In this document: in pieces, positions 1-11,549 of the stretch
Layout: each line of letters starts with the position of its first letter
Position numbering within the stretch: position 1 is the first letter of the stretch
From: Jackrogersella multiformis
Taxonomy: Eukaryota; Ascomycota; Sordariomycetes; Xylariales; Hypoxylaceae
Assembly: GCA_902806575.1 (NCBI GenBank)
Contig: CADCXD010000004.1
Location: 1,736,001 to 1,800,000, forward strand
Direction of reading: 5' to 3'
DNA length: 64,000 bases
Program-made: the position numbers and the translations under genes
Notes under the pieces: model-generated
What the model saw: only the letters and a program-made list of their open reading frames with translations
The model's database searches: none
Told to the model about the DNA's origin: nothing

Positions 1-542
1 TCGGTTCTCAACTACCTGCACGCTTACCAACGGCTTAGCTCTCGACAGATGCTGGTTTGCAATATCCGTGGGATATTCCATTATCCATAGATCGATCACG
101 GATTGTGGCCTAGCCTCTAGCAGAATGGTACTCGAGGCTCAAGGATGTGGCCAATATGGATAGCACAACAATCCAACAGTAAGGCACTGTTATTTTGGGA
201 TAATTTCGTGTCTTATAAATTGTCCGCTATACGTCAAGACATGATCCTACCCCTTTGCCCAACTGTAACCTTCCGACCCAACGTCCTCCACCATACCCAT
301 ACCAAAATTATTCCTATACAAGCCACGCTACACCTATATTTGATGTTCTTGAACATGGAGATGATGTTGAGAAAGCTTTCAGTCTCGCGTTGCATTGGTC
401 GTCCTCGCAAATCCTTAGCTCGTGTTATCTCGGATAGCCACGCCGAAAGACAGCATCCCAAGGTCAAGGGATCCCGAGGTTAGTTGCTATTCTTCATGGT
501 TCACTGGAATGGAACGGGACAAGTGTATCGGCATCGGGCGAT
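1..542. other. Spacer at left edge, no gene recognised
   Basis: Short open frames on both strands (for example 145-483) overlap each other in different frames, show no domain, and have no supporting splice pattern. Nothing here can be called. Confidence 0.4.
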
Positions 543-809
543 TTATAGAAGCAACATATATAATTTGAAGAAAGAATAGAGGATGAAAAATGGGGTGACC
601 CAGCACCAAATTGTCCAAACAGCAAGGAAAACCAACACCGCAATATCATAGATGTTGATGATGCCGCTGATCACCAGCCCGACAAGGTCCAGAACGCGAG
701 AAAGGAGTGGCGAAAGACGTTTGGACAGGTCGCTGAAGAAGCCAGTGAAGACGGGCTCCACGATGTCTAGGACAAAGCCTAGGGTGCCCTTGACGCACTC
801 GAAGAACAT
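543..809 (-). CDS. Small hydrophobic ORF, 88 aa from first ATG, unknown
   Basis: An 88-residue frame starting at ATG 809-807, open further upstream without another ATG, so a spliced upstream exon is possible. The peptide is almost wholly hydrophobic or amphipathic: an N-terminal Phe-rich helix, a central stretch (LDLVGLVISGIINIYDIAVL) and a C-terminal Trp/Phe-rich membrane-like segment ending KLYMLLL. It lies about 650 bp beyond the 3' end of the NACHT gene, on the same strand. No family is recognised. It could be a small membrane protein, the last exon of a longer gene, or a chance frame; the hydrophobic composition over the whole length is the only argument for reality. Confidence 0.25.
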   Translation of the reverse strand: MFFECVKGTLGFVLDIVEPVFTGFFSDLSKRLSPLLSRVLDLVGLVISGIINIYDIAVLVFLAVWTIWCWVTPFFILYSFFKLYMLLL

Positions 810-889
810 TGTAATGACGGTGGTAAACCCTCGGATTGCCAACAGAGGTACAGCGGAAGATATTGCCAGGAAGTTCCAAGATTGATTAT

Positions 890-1453
890 GGTCGCAATAG
901 ATTGATGGCGCTTCTCGCTTGACTCGGACCAGAATGTTAAAAGGTTGGTGTCGAAGATTCGTTCGGCCGGAAAACAGAATAGACTCGGTTACATGGAAAT
1001 ATAATATACCTTGATGAGAACTACTACATCACTTGAGTTCTGTGTTAGCCACTGATTTTTGATCAGTTGAAATTGTACTTGACTCAACAATGAAGAGTCA
1101 GCCGTTTGTGTCGTATTTCTAAAGTCTGGAAGTCACACGCTTCTTCTAGCAAACACGAAGGTTCATACAATACATTTGGTCGGACTTGAGGTTTAATGTC
1201 AGATGAAACTAGGCCGACAAAGGGGAAATTTGAGTTTCTCATGCGAGCTCGTAAAGAGTTGACTGACAATTCTACAATTCACAAACTTCTTCCCCTAGTC
1301 TCTCTGCCTCGGCGTCAATCCCTAGAGTAAGAGTAAGTACAGCGTGGTTATGGTGAATAATAAGTGATGGCGAAATCATAGGAATCTCAATACAGTTATA
1401 ATTACAACCATACCGGAATGTACTCTTTCACGAAGTCTTACCATGGTGTGCTA
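890..1453. other. Spacer 3' of the NACHT gene
   Basis: AT-rich sequence without a convincing frame. It probably contains the 3' UTR of the minus-strand NACHT gene. Nothing else seen. Confidence 0.4.
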
Positions 1454-4400
1454 TTACAGATCTACCCAGTCAGGTACCCAGTCTACCGAAAACATCGCTT
1501 TTCTCTCTCCACCATCCCCGGTGTCGCTTTCAACAAGTCCTGGAAATCTGGGGTGCGAATAAAAATCAGTCTCGTCGAATCCGATGAATTCCGGGTGATC
1601 TGGATCAAAGAGTGGGCGGAGAAGAGTTCCGAACCTGGCTTGCAGCTGTAGACGATAGCCCGTATCGACGGGAACCCCCAGCTCCATGATCCAATCTATG
1701 ACCTGTTGTAGGATACTGCTTTGATCTGGGAACCAAATTGAGACTAACGCCCTTAAGTCGATTACATGGCCATACTGTCTGACAACGTCGAGGACACGTG
1801 GGCACGCTTCGATGGCATAGTGGCAGTCCCTATCTAATCGTAGGGCCTCTACTTCATGGCTTGATTCCGATACTGATCGCTCTGACTTGAAATATGCCTT
1901 GAATCCAATTCGCTCAACACCCTCTTCCAATAATATATATTTTTTCTTGCTCATCACGATAGCAAATCTTGGATTTAGGCCATGGTAGAGCATGAAAGCA
2001 ATGATTGGTAAATTTGGTGTTTCATCACAATAGTAATCCCGGAGGATGTGGTGAAAGATAGGCTCCCCGCCGGCAGTTATGATAGAGTCAGGAGAAGCCC
2101 CATGCCTGCCTAGAAGGATTTCAAGAGTTTTCAAGGTTTGGCGCCATACTCTCCTATATTACTAAGCACATACAAGTAGTGGTTAGATAGGCATAGAGAC
2201 ACACAAAAGGCCATCACCTCAGAGTTGATACCCTGTTTTAGACGTAGGTAGTCGTAGAATGTATGTTCTGTGCTGACCAATATGATGAGATCACTGTATA
2301 CTACCATATTCGAATCACGCACTCCCGGCGCACATTTAGCGTCCTCTGTGTTCATTTCTAGGCCAACAAGCGCGTGATAAGTGGCATCTAGAAATTTAAG
2401 AAAGCGCGAAGCGTTTTGTTGATCAAACTCGATATGTTGTCGGACGATAATATCTAGGTAGTTCGTAGTGGAGTGATGAGATGCATACGGTATCCAATGT
2501 CCGCTTGTTAGCCCTGAAATATGATGTTGGGAGACGAGCACGTTTTAGTTGGCCAAGGTATGTCTGACAATAGGCATCGAAAGGGTCGAAATTGGATAAT
2601 TCCAAGTCCTTCTTCTGCCTAAAATATTGGCTTTTTAGGAACTCCGAGATTGATCGATGTATCAGGCGAACCCTACTTCCTAATACGTCCGGAGACTCAC
2701 ACGATGAGCCGTTTGTGCGTATTTCAAGGAGTCCTTTGCACACACCATATATTCGCCTCCTGAACCTCCCTAATCTTTCATTGTTCTCCCTTTGTGAGAA
2801 TAGTGTAACATCTAAATCCATTGCAAAATTCTCATCTTCGACGTACTCTTCTAGAAACGAGCATTGCATGAGGGAGACTCCAATTGTGCTCATGTCCAAA
2901 TAACACCAATGAACCAGCGAAAGCATGCTGTACGCTAATCTTCAGTTGTTACGGGGGATTGAGTCTAAGAGCTGTTGGAGCACTAAGATAACTAAGACCA
3001 GTACCCGTCATAATTGAATAACGACCTTTAAATACGTATATCATAAGAAAATAACATGCATTATGTGAAGCGAGTAGAAACGGATCAAAGTGAACTCCAA
3101 GGAAATACTTACTAGGCTCAAGATCGGTCGAAAGAGATTTGACGAGTCTCATCAGGTCTTTCATTCGGTCGCCGTTCGCTAGTCCCTCCTCAAGGTGTCG
3201 AAGAACAATTGATACCCACAAGAAGACGCCATCTGACCCATGAACAATTTCTTCTTCCAAAACGGTGAGGTTGTCACTGTTCATCAAAGTATCGATACGC
3301 ATCTCGCGAAATCGGTCCCTAACGAACTGTCGAATGTCAGAGCTCGTGAGGTCATGCAGTCGAAATCTAGGGTAGTTTTGGAATGCATCTTCAAACATAG
3401 GCCATTCCCTGCTGGAAACACAAAGCTTTATGTTCCGGTTCTCGTTGGTCCATGCAAGTAGCTTCCGGATCAGATCTGCATGATTCCCTTCGAATTCATC
3501 TAGACCGTCGATAAAAAGAGCAAATTTATGCTCTCCGTAACTTTGGCTAGTAGAGATCAGTTTCTCAAAAGCTTTCTCGCACCCATCATGTTCAATGTGA
3601 ACCCTTTCTCTGTGTATCGATGCTTCCCACTGAATGGGGAATGCGAGAGGGATCAGATCGTGACATTCTGAGAGGACGCAATATAACAGCCCTCGAATAA
3701 GACCTCTGGTGGTCTTTTGGAGAGCAGAACCGGGCTTCCAAAAAAAGAATCTCCCAAAGACGGGTTCTTTCCCGCCTCCCCAAACTCTCAGATAGTCCTT
3801 AGTTCTAGGGTGTGAGCTAAGGTACTTCATCAGAGTTGATTTGCCCGACCCTGGCTTTCCCGAGATGTGGAAGATGCCAGTGTCCTGTTCTAGCCAATTA
3901 ATAAAGCTATCACGGGCTATAGTCAAGTTTCCCCCAAACGGATTGGGTATTTTCACGCCCTCTAGAACTAGTGGCTCAATTCCACTATGTGAGGAATCCT
4001 CCGAATCCTCCGTATCTTCAAATTCGGGTTCTCCTGCAAGTGAACGGTCCCTCTTAGGATGACCTAAACACCACACGAAGCTTGAGTCGTCACTTAAGTT
4101 ATCTTCCGGAACTGGGGTGAAAGAATAATTAACCTCACATGAAGTGTATGTAGCAAGACTCGAAGCCTGGCTCAAATTGACAGAGTTTACTTCGTTGCGT
4201 TCATTTGGCGGTTGTGAAGTGTGACTCTGGCTTTGGTTATATTCATTCAAACTGTCATCACTAAGATCTTCCTGGTCATAGTCGTCATCATCGTCATCCG
4301 TTTCATATTCTATTTCGCTGGCTGTGTCCGCCCTGCCAGCGAAGATCCAATCAAATGTCTTCTGATGGGCCTCCTCGATATCGTCAAATCTTTCGTTCAT

Positions 4401-5114
4401 ATGTTCGAACCACAGTGCGTCCAGAATACGAGCCTGGCGGACTTTGGAGATGGCATCGCCAGTTAGATGAAGCAGCGATCGGATCTGGTTTAGAGCGTCG
4501 GGACCAAGACAGGAGACGTTGCTGCCCAACCGTAGAGATTCGACGTTCTTCGAAAGTAATTTCAACTCATCCTCGCTGGCTTGGCCGAGTGTGATAATTT
4601 TATTGAGACGTTCTAATGACTCGGATCTGTCGTAGCCTTAGGGTTAGAAATCGTTGCGGTATATATATACATTAACTGTATCCTACCTTGATAAGCTAGC
4701 AAGCTCCAAGTTCAGCTGCTGTCTGCAACGGTCCAGCCTTAGCTCCAACTCGGTCTTTTGGTCCTTCTTGCGCCAGTCGCGTATCGTCGCTCGAAAGGCT
4801 TCTCGCTTAGACTTCGGGTTCCGAGCCTTTAGTTTGTCGAGCAACGTCGCGAGCTCTGCTGATATACCTTCACAGTCACTGGCGACTTGGAGAAGAGAGG
4901 GTTCCTGTTTTGAGAAGGAGCCGGCTGGCTTAACCACCCTCAAGTTGGCGACAAGTTGTTGAAACTGCTGTGTCGAATGAGACAAGTCTTCATTATGTGT
5001 GCTGGCGCCGGAGGCTGATGCATGGATTTCCTTCGCCGCGGAAATTAGCTTGTAGCCGAAATCCAAGAAAGTAAGAATATTGCCTGCGAGTCCAATCGCC
5101 GCGAATGGATCCAT
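1454..5114 (-). CDS. NACHT-domain STAND (NLR-like) protein, reading frame probably disrupted
   Basis: Starts at ATG 5114 (MDPFAAIGLAGNILTF, the usual N-terminal domain of fungal STAND proteins). Exon 1 is 4687-5114 and exon 2 is 3113-4626. A helical N-terminal domain is followed by an acidic Asp/Glu-rich stretch and a NACHT domain with P-loop GKPGSGKS near residue 400 and Walker B LFIDGLDEF. The 3' part carries the DUF7791-type motif HRSISEFLKS. From the donor at 3112 the best family match resumes at acceptor 2983 but meets an in-frame TGA at 2942-2944; using the acceptor before 2934 skips that stop at the cost of about 16 residues. Two more frame changes are needed, near 2541-2423 and 2190-2134, and I found no intron of normal size for either. 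Such proteins act in non-self recognition and programmed cell death. It may be a decaying allele. The C-terminal end at 1454 is only the last open frame. Confidence 0.7.
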
Positions 5115-5570
5115 TTCGCCCACGATTGTAGCATGCTAGCTTCGAGTATAAGATCAGGCTGCCCGGTCAAACAATATTTTGTCGTCTCCAACACAGCCTC
5201 AATTATCTATGTAGTAGTCACGTGCGCTATATGCAGAGCTCATGCAGAGTGATTGGCGGCGTCCAATCAACCTGTATCAACTGCTGAGATGTTGTTTCGT
5301 CTATCAACTTAGGGTACCTTGGGAGTGCTACGCAATGGCTAGCTTGCCCTTTCAGTCCTATAATCAATATATCAACGAGATAGAAGAGGTGAAATGACCG
5401 GCTTCCTGTAGGAATATCCATGTTTATTTTTTCTTTTCTTTTCGCAGTTGGCCTCGTTACAAAACTCCATATGTATATGGGGAAACATTGACGATTTCCA
5501 TAATATTGAAGAGGGTTTTGTACTAGCTGTAGTAATACGCGTTGCATGAAGCTAAACTGGCTCGTTCATC
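5115..5570. other. Spacer between NACHT gene and AT-hook gene
   Basis: Contains the presumed promoter of the NACHT gene and the 3' end of the neighbouring minus-strand gene. The small frame at 5227-5547 has no supporting feature. Confidence 0.4.
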
Positions 5571-7740
5571 CTATCTCTTGATCGATTTCAGCAACGATGC
5601 TATCCTTGTCCGTTTGCTGAGGCCGACCCGATACGGCACTTTGGATTGGGAGGCTGTGGGCGTCGATTTAGGGGTCGAGCTTCCTTTCTCCTGAGGCTTA
5701 GGTGGTATGATCGGGTCAACTGATGATTCAACGACAGATCCCGCGGGTACGTCCTCTGTCGACATGGATTTTTGAGATGGGGTCTTAGGGTTGCTATTAA
5801 TTTCTTTCAAGGGAGGCACATCTCCGCTTCTGTCTTCATCTACGGCCGGGTCATTCGTGCTTTGGTTTTCTCCTTCCTTCCTTTGAGCCTGCTTCTTTCT
5901 CTTCTTTTTCTGCAGCTTCTCGATCGCTTCAGTAAGCTCTGAAGCGAGTCCATTACCCTGAGGACCGTCCTCGTGAGTTGTAGATATAGGGAGTGGCTCA
6001 GGTTCAGGGGCAATTGGAGTTTCAGACTCCACTGGATCTGACTTCCGAGGCCGGCCCCTTTTCTTCTTGGGCTTTTCTGGCTCTGCTTGGACCTCGGGTT
6101 TCTTAACGGCAGGGATCAGCTCTTGAACGGTAGCTTGGTTTTCAACAGGCTGCTCATCCTGTTTGACCTGCTCGCTTGTGGGCTGCTTTTTCTTGCGTCC
6201 ACGCTTCTTCGGTTGAGCTACAGGCTGGTTGGGCTCGGGTGCAATAGGATAGATAAGTGGTTCCGTTGCTGGTATTTCAGGGGCGAGCTTATCGACCTCC
6301 TGTACTTCGTCCATAGGAATATTTTCGCACTCCGCTTCCACTGGGGAAACTTCCTCTTGTGGGTTGACAATGAGTTCGACATTGTCGTCATCTTCATTTA
6401 GACTCAGCGAGTTCGACTTTTGCTCATTACGACGTTGGCGTTTGTGATTGTCTTGATAGCCATCAATAGTCTCCGGATCCCAAGACTCGTCCTGTACCAG
6501 CTCATCTTCATCACGTATGCTTTTGGGTCTCTTCTTCCTCTTCTTATTTGATGGGCTCCTCATTGTAGAGCCCCCAGTTGGTGTCTCCGCCTCATTAGAC
6601 ACTAGATGTGTAGGTATACGCGGCATCTCCTTTATCATCTCCCCATTGTGATCATAATCAGCCCCGATTATATCTGGAGAAGATGGTATCTAAACTTTTA
6701 TTAATTAAGTTCAGAAACTCTAGACGTGTGGGTAAACTTACGTTTATGACATCAGGAGTTTCATCAGGCTGAATATCGGCAGCAGAATCCCTTTCCCACG
6801 GAAGCGGTGGCCCTGAAGAAGAGGCATACCGGCTAGGTGTTGAATAGGCAATCGTTGTCACGCCACTTGACTTCGGATTAGGGAGTGAGACGGGTAAGCC
6901 AGAGTAGACATTTTGTGATACATTCACCTTCTGATACTGGAGTTTTTGCATAGTCGTGAGATTGCTCTGGGCAACGTAAAAATTCGTCGTAGTTGGCGTC
7001 TCACGAAGCGCGGAGTCATGAAGCGAGACATTTCTCCGTTTTATTGCGGACTGTGGGGATGGTTCGCCTCCGTTACTCGCAGGACGCATCTCATCGCGCA
7101 TAGCTAAATCTCCAACATCTTCTCCATGTGCCGCATCATTCCCCATAAACATCTCAGCTACAGTAGAGCCTCCAACAAATGTTGATTGGGTCCTCCTTTG
7201 CTTGCCATATGACTTCTCATTTTTCCTCGAGTTTTTAGCGCTCCTTGGAGTGACTGCATCCTCAGCACTACTGGGCACGTCCCATTCTCCAGGGGCACTT
7301 TCACGCGGTGTCGTAATACCAGAGGCACCATCGCTAAACAGCGACGGTTGGTTCCTCGGCCTTTTTAAGACTACCGGAGATGTGATATCTGTAGCCGAAG
7401 AGAAATCGACCTTCTTGCCTTTGCCTTTGGCCGGGAGCGATACCTCGCCGCTACTTCCGCTTGCCTTTTGGCTTTGGCGGACGATTTGCTCGATGAGTTG
7501 AGATCGTTCGAGTGCCCTACTCTGCTGTTCATCATACACACTAGCAAAAAATGACTGGTCCGTAGTAGTACCGGATATATGATTTTGCGTGTCTGGTGCC
7601 TGAGCATTTGATGGCCGATGGCTTGGACTCAATGGCTCTATCTCCGGTGGGCCTACCTCCACGTCTTCCCTGAGAGGACTCAACGGATGGTCATCTCCAT
7701 CTTCATCGTCGGAATCGGCAATTACCCGGCGAGGCGCCAT
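5571..7740 (-). CDS. AT-hook nuclear protein, function unknown
   Basis: Two exons, 6742-7740 and 5571-6689. The donor GTAAGT at 6741 and acceptor TTTAG at 6690 keep the frame, giving 705 residues. The start is the ATG of MAPRRVIADSD; the frame upstream has only a TTG. The protein is mostly disordered and charged. Two AT-hook-like cores, KKRGRKKK and KKKRGRPRK, lie in the second half among Pro/Glu-rich linkers, with several basic clusters (KKRKKRPK, KKRKKKQAQRK) able to serve as nuclear localisation signals. It ends in a compact basic motif, YRVGLSKRTRIASLLKSIKR, which looks more conserved than the rest. AT-hooks bind the minor groove of AT-rich DNA, so a chromatin role is inferred. I do not recognise an orthologue with known function. 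Confidence 0.8.
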
Positions 7741-8489
7741 AGGTAGCTTAGCAAGCTGACGCGTTTTGACGCGACTTGTGGGTAGTAGCAAGGTACCTAG
7801 GTACTTGGAAGATAGGAGTTATATCATTATAACAACAGTAATATTACAGTTAAGGCCGATAAATCAAATATGCGATATATGCAAAGTAAATCTACCAGGT
7901 AAAATTCAGATTGAGGCTCACGTATCGCCCATCTAAATGAGAACGAGGGGTGGAAGTTCATTCGATTGATGTTGCGTTGTACCTACCTGCCTTAAGAGCA
8001 CGCATATGTGGAGAAACATAAATAATGGTCCGTGCGTTTTTCCTAGTATCCCCTTAACTCCTAGTTGTCTAGGTACCTAGGTAGATTACTAGGGAAAGTG
8101 CAAAACCTGCAGTAAAGGGGATATATACTACTGGTACGTAAATACCTTATATATTACTTAACATCCATGGATACCAACGAGTCAGAACATCTGTTACTGG
8201 CACCGGCTACACAACAAGTTCACCTTACGCCAGTACCAGTATTAAAATAACAAAGAAAACATACACATAGGCATTAAACATATAAGCAAACACAGTCACG
8301 AAGAACAAATCAAACACGAATTATGTATAATCAAGACCGTAACAGGACCATGATCTAGCGATTTATTTCTTAGGTTTGATTTGTAGTCAACAATACACAA
8401 TCCATCAAGTTCGGCGTCCTCGTGGACAACCATCAGCCAAGTAGCCAGTACCATCCAGACGTCAAGCCGCTAGCTGCTGCGTCGGGCTG
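7741..8489. other. Spacer with palindromic TACCTAGGTA motifs
   Basis: Promoter side of the AT-hook gene and 3' side of the bromodomain gene. It carries CTAGGTACCTAGGTAG near 8069 and a related copy near 7790. No gene seen. Confidence 0.5.
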
Positions 8490-11400
8490 CTAGCCTCTAA
8501 TCCGTCGTCTCTTGTTGGCATCCCCTGCCTGCTCGTCCGCGTCGTCCTCGGCCGGGTTCGCCTCGCCGCCGGCCACGCTCAAGCTGCGGCTCGCCGACGG
8601 CGGCACGCCTGTCGGCGGGGGAGCGTTGCGCTCTACCTCGTTGCGGAGGTCGCTCAGAAGCTTCTCGACCTCGCCAAACATGCTGCGGGTATCCTTAACA
8701 ACTCCATTCTCGTCCACTTCGTAGCCCCGGTAGTCTTCCCCGTCGTCTTCCAGGCTGGCGCGCCGATTTGACCTTAGAAATGAAGGCCCAAAGCCACGAT
8801 ACGGATCCGGGTTATACATGATAGCATTCGCAAACATGTGGACCAATTCCCTCTCCAACTGTGCAATATTTATTATACCTCGCGGGGGGACTAGGTCTAT
8901 AGACATAGGAATCCAGACGTTTGTAGCATTTGGTTCGATATCAGGCATCGTCGCCACGGCCGCCGCTGCTGCCTTAGAGCCTGCCGTAATAGCTTTCTGA
9001 ATACCCTTGAGATCCTGTGGTCGAAGGACGATTTCAAAGTACCCTGGAGCTGTCCTCGGTTTCACGGGATGAGCAAACATATTGGCGTGACGATGGCTGA
9101 TAATTTGATCTAACGCAGATTGACTGATTTTATTGAATGAGCGCGTCCACAACACGTGCGTAGCTGGGGTTGGAGGGGCCCGATTTGGAGGACTATCCTG
9201 TCGCTTGCGTTTGTTGGAAGATTGGCCCGATCCGAGCTGAACCTGACTTGGCACATTTTCATCCGCCGCATCCGCGTCACCAATATCTTCGAGGGCTCGA
9301 GGAGTTGCCTCTTCATTCTTAATATTGCTCCCTGAAAGTTCCGGTTCCGCTGGAGCCTCCTCCGAATGTACCAAAGGAGTTGGTTTCTGGGGAATGCGAG
9401 GTGGTCGCCCTCTGGGCCGATTAGCTGGCCCATCGAGCTTTTGGATGACTTTACGCGCATCCTTCTTCCCGCTATGCTCGGGGGAGGGCTTTGGTAGCTG
9501 GGCTGGCTGAGGGGGTGGGCTGATTGGTTCAAATACCGGACTCTCGATATCAAAATAATTAGTCACGTCCTCCATTCGAGGTGTTGCAGGAGTTGGTGTT
9601 GAGGTCCACTTAGTGCCATGTCCCCTTATGACATGAGGAGAGACAGCTATTGGTATTTGTGTTTGCGTTGCCGCCGGAGTCTGTAATGGAGGCACATGCG
9701 GGCGTTGTGTGGAATCGGCAACACCAACCGGTTGACCTTGTTGGTTGTATGGTGAACTGTACAATCTCGACGCTATGGGCGGCTGGCTTTGTTGGGGCGC
9801 TGGTGTAGTAGGCGTAGGGTTCTGCGGAGGGTAGTTAGGCCGGGCTGGGCCAGGTGATTGTGCATATTGACCTGGCGGTACGGGCGGCTTCGTAGAACTT
9901 GCAGCTGGGTGCGTGGCTGATAATGCGACAGGAGGCCGGACTGGTGTTTGGGTTGGCACATGCTGGCCCTGATGCTGGGGATGAGGGCCAGGTACCATGT
10001 TAGGAACTGGCGAGCTCATAATGGGCGCAGAGGGCGGACGCCGCTGCGTTGCTTGCTGTCCCGAACCATCGGGGGTCGCATTCAAAGGTAGAGATTGGAG
10101 AGATGGCGGTATCTGACCCGCATGTTGCGGTGGTAATAACACTGAAGGAGATGCCGGTGTTGACACCTGAACAAGGGGTCGGGATTGCTGAGCATGCTGT
10201 CCAGGCGTTTGTCTGCCACTCGCGTAGTTCTGTGGGAATTGAGGGACAGCTGTCGGTGCTGGAGAGGGATACGTCGGAGGCCTAGCTACTCCCGTACTAT
10301 AAGGAGGGCGGGGAGACGGGATAGGTGTTTGGTGAGGCGGCTGATGTTGTGACGGAGGCAGTGGCAGTGGAGGTTGAAAAGGTATTTGATGGGACGGTTG
10401 AGGAGAAGCATGGTGTGGAGGTTGATACAGAGGTTCCCATTTCAATGAAGGAGCATGAGCAGGACCAGGACTGGGACCGGGAGCTGGAATGGAAGTAGGA
10501 GTATGAGGTTGGTTGGATGGTATTGGGACAGGGCTTCTGCCTTTGGGCATACCCTCGGGTCTTTGTAAACCATCCGTAACAGGCGGCTGTGGTGTGACGG
10601 AGCTTGTATTTGCAGTGTATCCTTGAACGGCCTGCGGATGTTGTAGAACTGGAGTTGCACCACCGATCGGGCGGCCTAGCTCTTGCGATCTATTATCAGG
10701 CGTAACGTGTCGTGCTTCGCTCGGGGGTCGGGTAACGGATGGGAGCGGCGAAGGAATTGGCTGTATAGCTTTCCTCTCCTGGGACGGCTGAGGAGTATGA
10801 GGTGGTTCAACTCGCCTTCCTGGATCCTGAATCTTAGGCGGGACTGGAACCGGAACCGGAGTCGGTGCTAGTGTTGGTGTCGGTGCTAGTGTTGGTGTCG
10901 GTGCTAGTGTTGGTGTCGGTGTCGGTGTCGGCGTCGGTGTTGGTATCGGCGTCGATGCTGGTATCGATACTGGCGCTGCTGCTAGTTGACCTTCTGGCCT
11001 CGCAGGTATTGTGTCGTTAACAGTCGGAACTCCATTCTTGCCCGAATCTACACGTTGCTCATGGCCCAGTCTGTCATCCCATTCGCCCCGTTCGATCTCG
11101 GCGAGGTCGCGTTGAAGTTGTTCGAACCGTCTCTCATCCTCCCTAATCTCCCTAATAAGACTATCCCGGAATCGTATGTAGAGCTTATCCACTAGACTTG
11201 GGAGTCTATCCGACTGATCGAAGACTTCTTGAAAGGTGAATAGAGGAGGGCTCTGAAGCTTTCTCTTCTTGGAATTTGGTGATAGGCCGGCGTTATTCTT
11301 CTCTATGGTAGCTTCGACTTCCCGTCTCTTTTCCTCTCGTAGTAGCTGTATGGCAATGCCCTGGAGGGAGTCGGGACTCAGCCTCCCGGCATCGTAGCCA

Positions 11401-11549
11401 TCCTGTTCGTATATTATGGGTGTTTTCTTGAGGGTGTCGGAGATGCGACCAAAGGTGCCGATTACTTGGCCGTTCTGGAAGTTCCTGTTGAGCTCTTGGA
11501 ATAAAGCAAATGCTTCGAGAGGGGTGTAGGCGGTGGTATTATAATTCAT
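8490..11549 (-). CDS. Bromodomain protein, Brd8/Bdc1-like (putative NuA4 subunit)
   Basis: An intronless frame of 1019 residues from the ATG of MNYNTTAYTPLEAFALF at 11549. The open frame continues 23 codons upstream to a GTG but has no other ATG, and a possible acceptor (TTAG) lies just before that GTG, so a short upstream coding exon is conceivable. The N-terminal 170 residues are conserved-looking and helical (ALFQELNRNFQNG, then a basic coiled stretch). A long Pro/Gln/Ser/Thr-rich linker follows. The C-terminal part is a bromodomain (FNKISQSALDQIISHRHANMFAHPVK ... HMFANAIMYNPD, with the acetyl-lysine-binding Asn in the YNPD context), then an acidic tail ending KRRRIRG. Order and length resemble Brd8 of TIP60 and Bdc1 of fission yeast NuA4, which read acetylated histones; that assignment is inference. 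Confidence 0.8.
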   Translation of the reverse strand: MNYNTTAYTPLEAFALFQELNRNFQNGQVIGTFGRISDTLKKTPIIYEQDGYDAGRLSPDSLQGIAIQLLREEKRREVEATIEKNNAGLSPNSKKRKLQSPPLFTFQEVFDQSDRLPSLVDKLYIRFRDSLIREIREDERRFEQLQRDLAEIERGEWDDRLGHEQRVDSGKNGVPTVNDTIPARPEGQLAAAPVSIPASTPIPTPTPTPTPTPTLAPTPTLAPTPTLAPTPVPVPVPPKIQDPGRRVEPPHTPQPSQERKAIQPIPSPLPSVTRPPSEARHVTPDNRSQELGRPIGGATPVLQHPQAVQGYTANTSSVTPQPPVTDGLQRPEGMPKGRSPVPIPSNQPHTPTSIPAPGPSPGPAHAPSLKWEPLYQPPHHASPQPSHQIPFQPPLPLPPSQHQPPHQTPIPSPRPPYSTGVARPPTYPSPAPTAVPQFPQNYASGRQTPGQHAQQSRPLVQVSTPASPSVLLPPQHAGQIPPSLQSLPLNATPDGSGQQATQRRPPSAPIMSSPVPNMVPGPHPQHQGQHVPTQTPVRPPVALSATHPAASSTKPPVPPGQYAQSPGPARPNYPPQNPTPTTPAPQQSQPPIASRLYSSPYNQQGQPVGVADSTQRPHVPPLQTPAATQTQIPIAVSPHVIRGHGTKWTSTPTPATPRMEDVTNYFDIESPVFEPISPPPQPAQLPKPSPEHSGKKDARKVIQKLDGPANRPRGRPPRIPQKPTPLVHSEEAPAEPELSGSNIKNEEATPRALEDIGDADAADENVPSQVQLGSGQSSNKRKRQDSPPNRAPPTPATHVLWTRSFNKISQSALDQIISHRHANMFAHPVKPRTAPGYFEIVLRPQDLKGIQKAITAGSKAAAAAVATMPDIEPNATNVWIPMSIDLVPPRGIINIAQLERELVHMFANAIMYNPDPYRGFGPSFLRSNRRASLEDDGEDYRGYEVDENGVVKDTRSMFGEVEKLLSDLRNEVERNAPPPTGVPPSASRSLSVAGGEANPAEDDADEQAGDANKRRRIRG
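10864..10917. repeat. 18-bp coding minisatellite, three units
   Basis: Three perfect units of GGTGCTAGTGTTGGTGTC, continued by degenerate GGTGTC/GGCGTC hexamers to about 10965. It encodes a Pro-Thr repeat (LAPTPT) in the linker of the bromodomain protein. The unit is a multiple of three, so length changes keep the frame. Confidence 0.9.
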
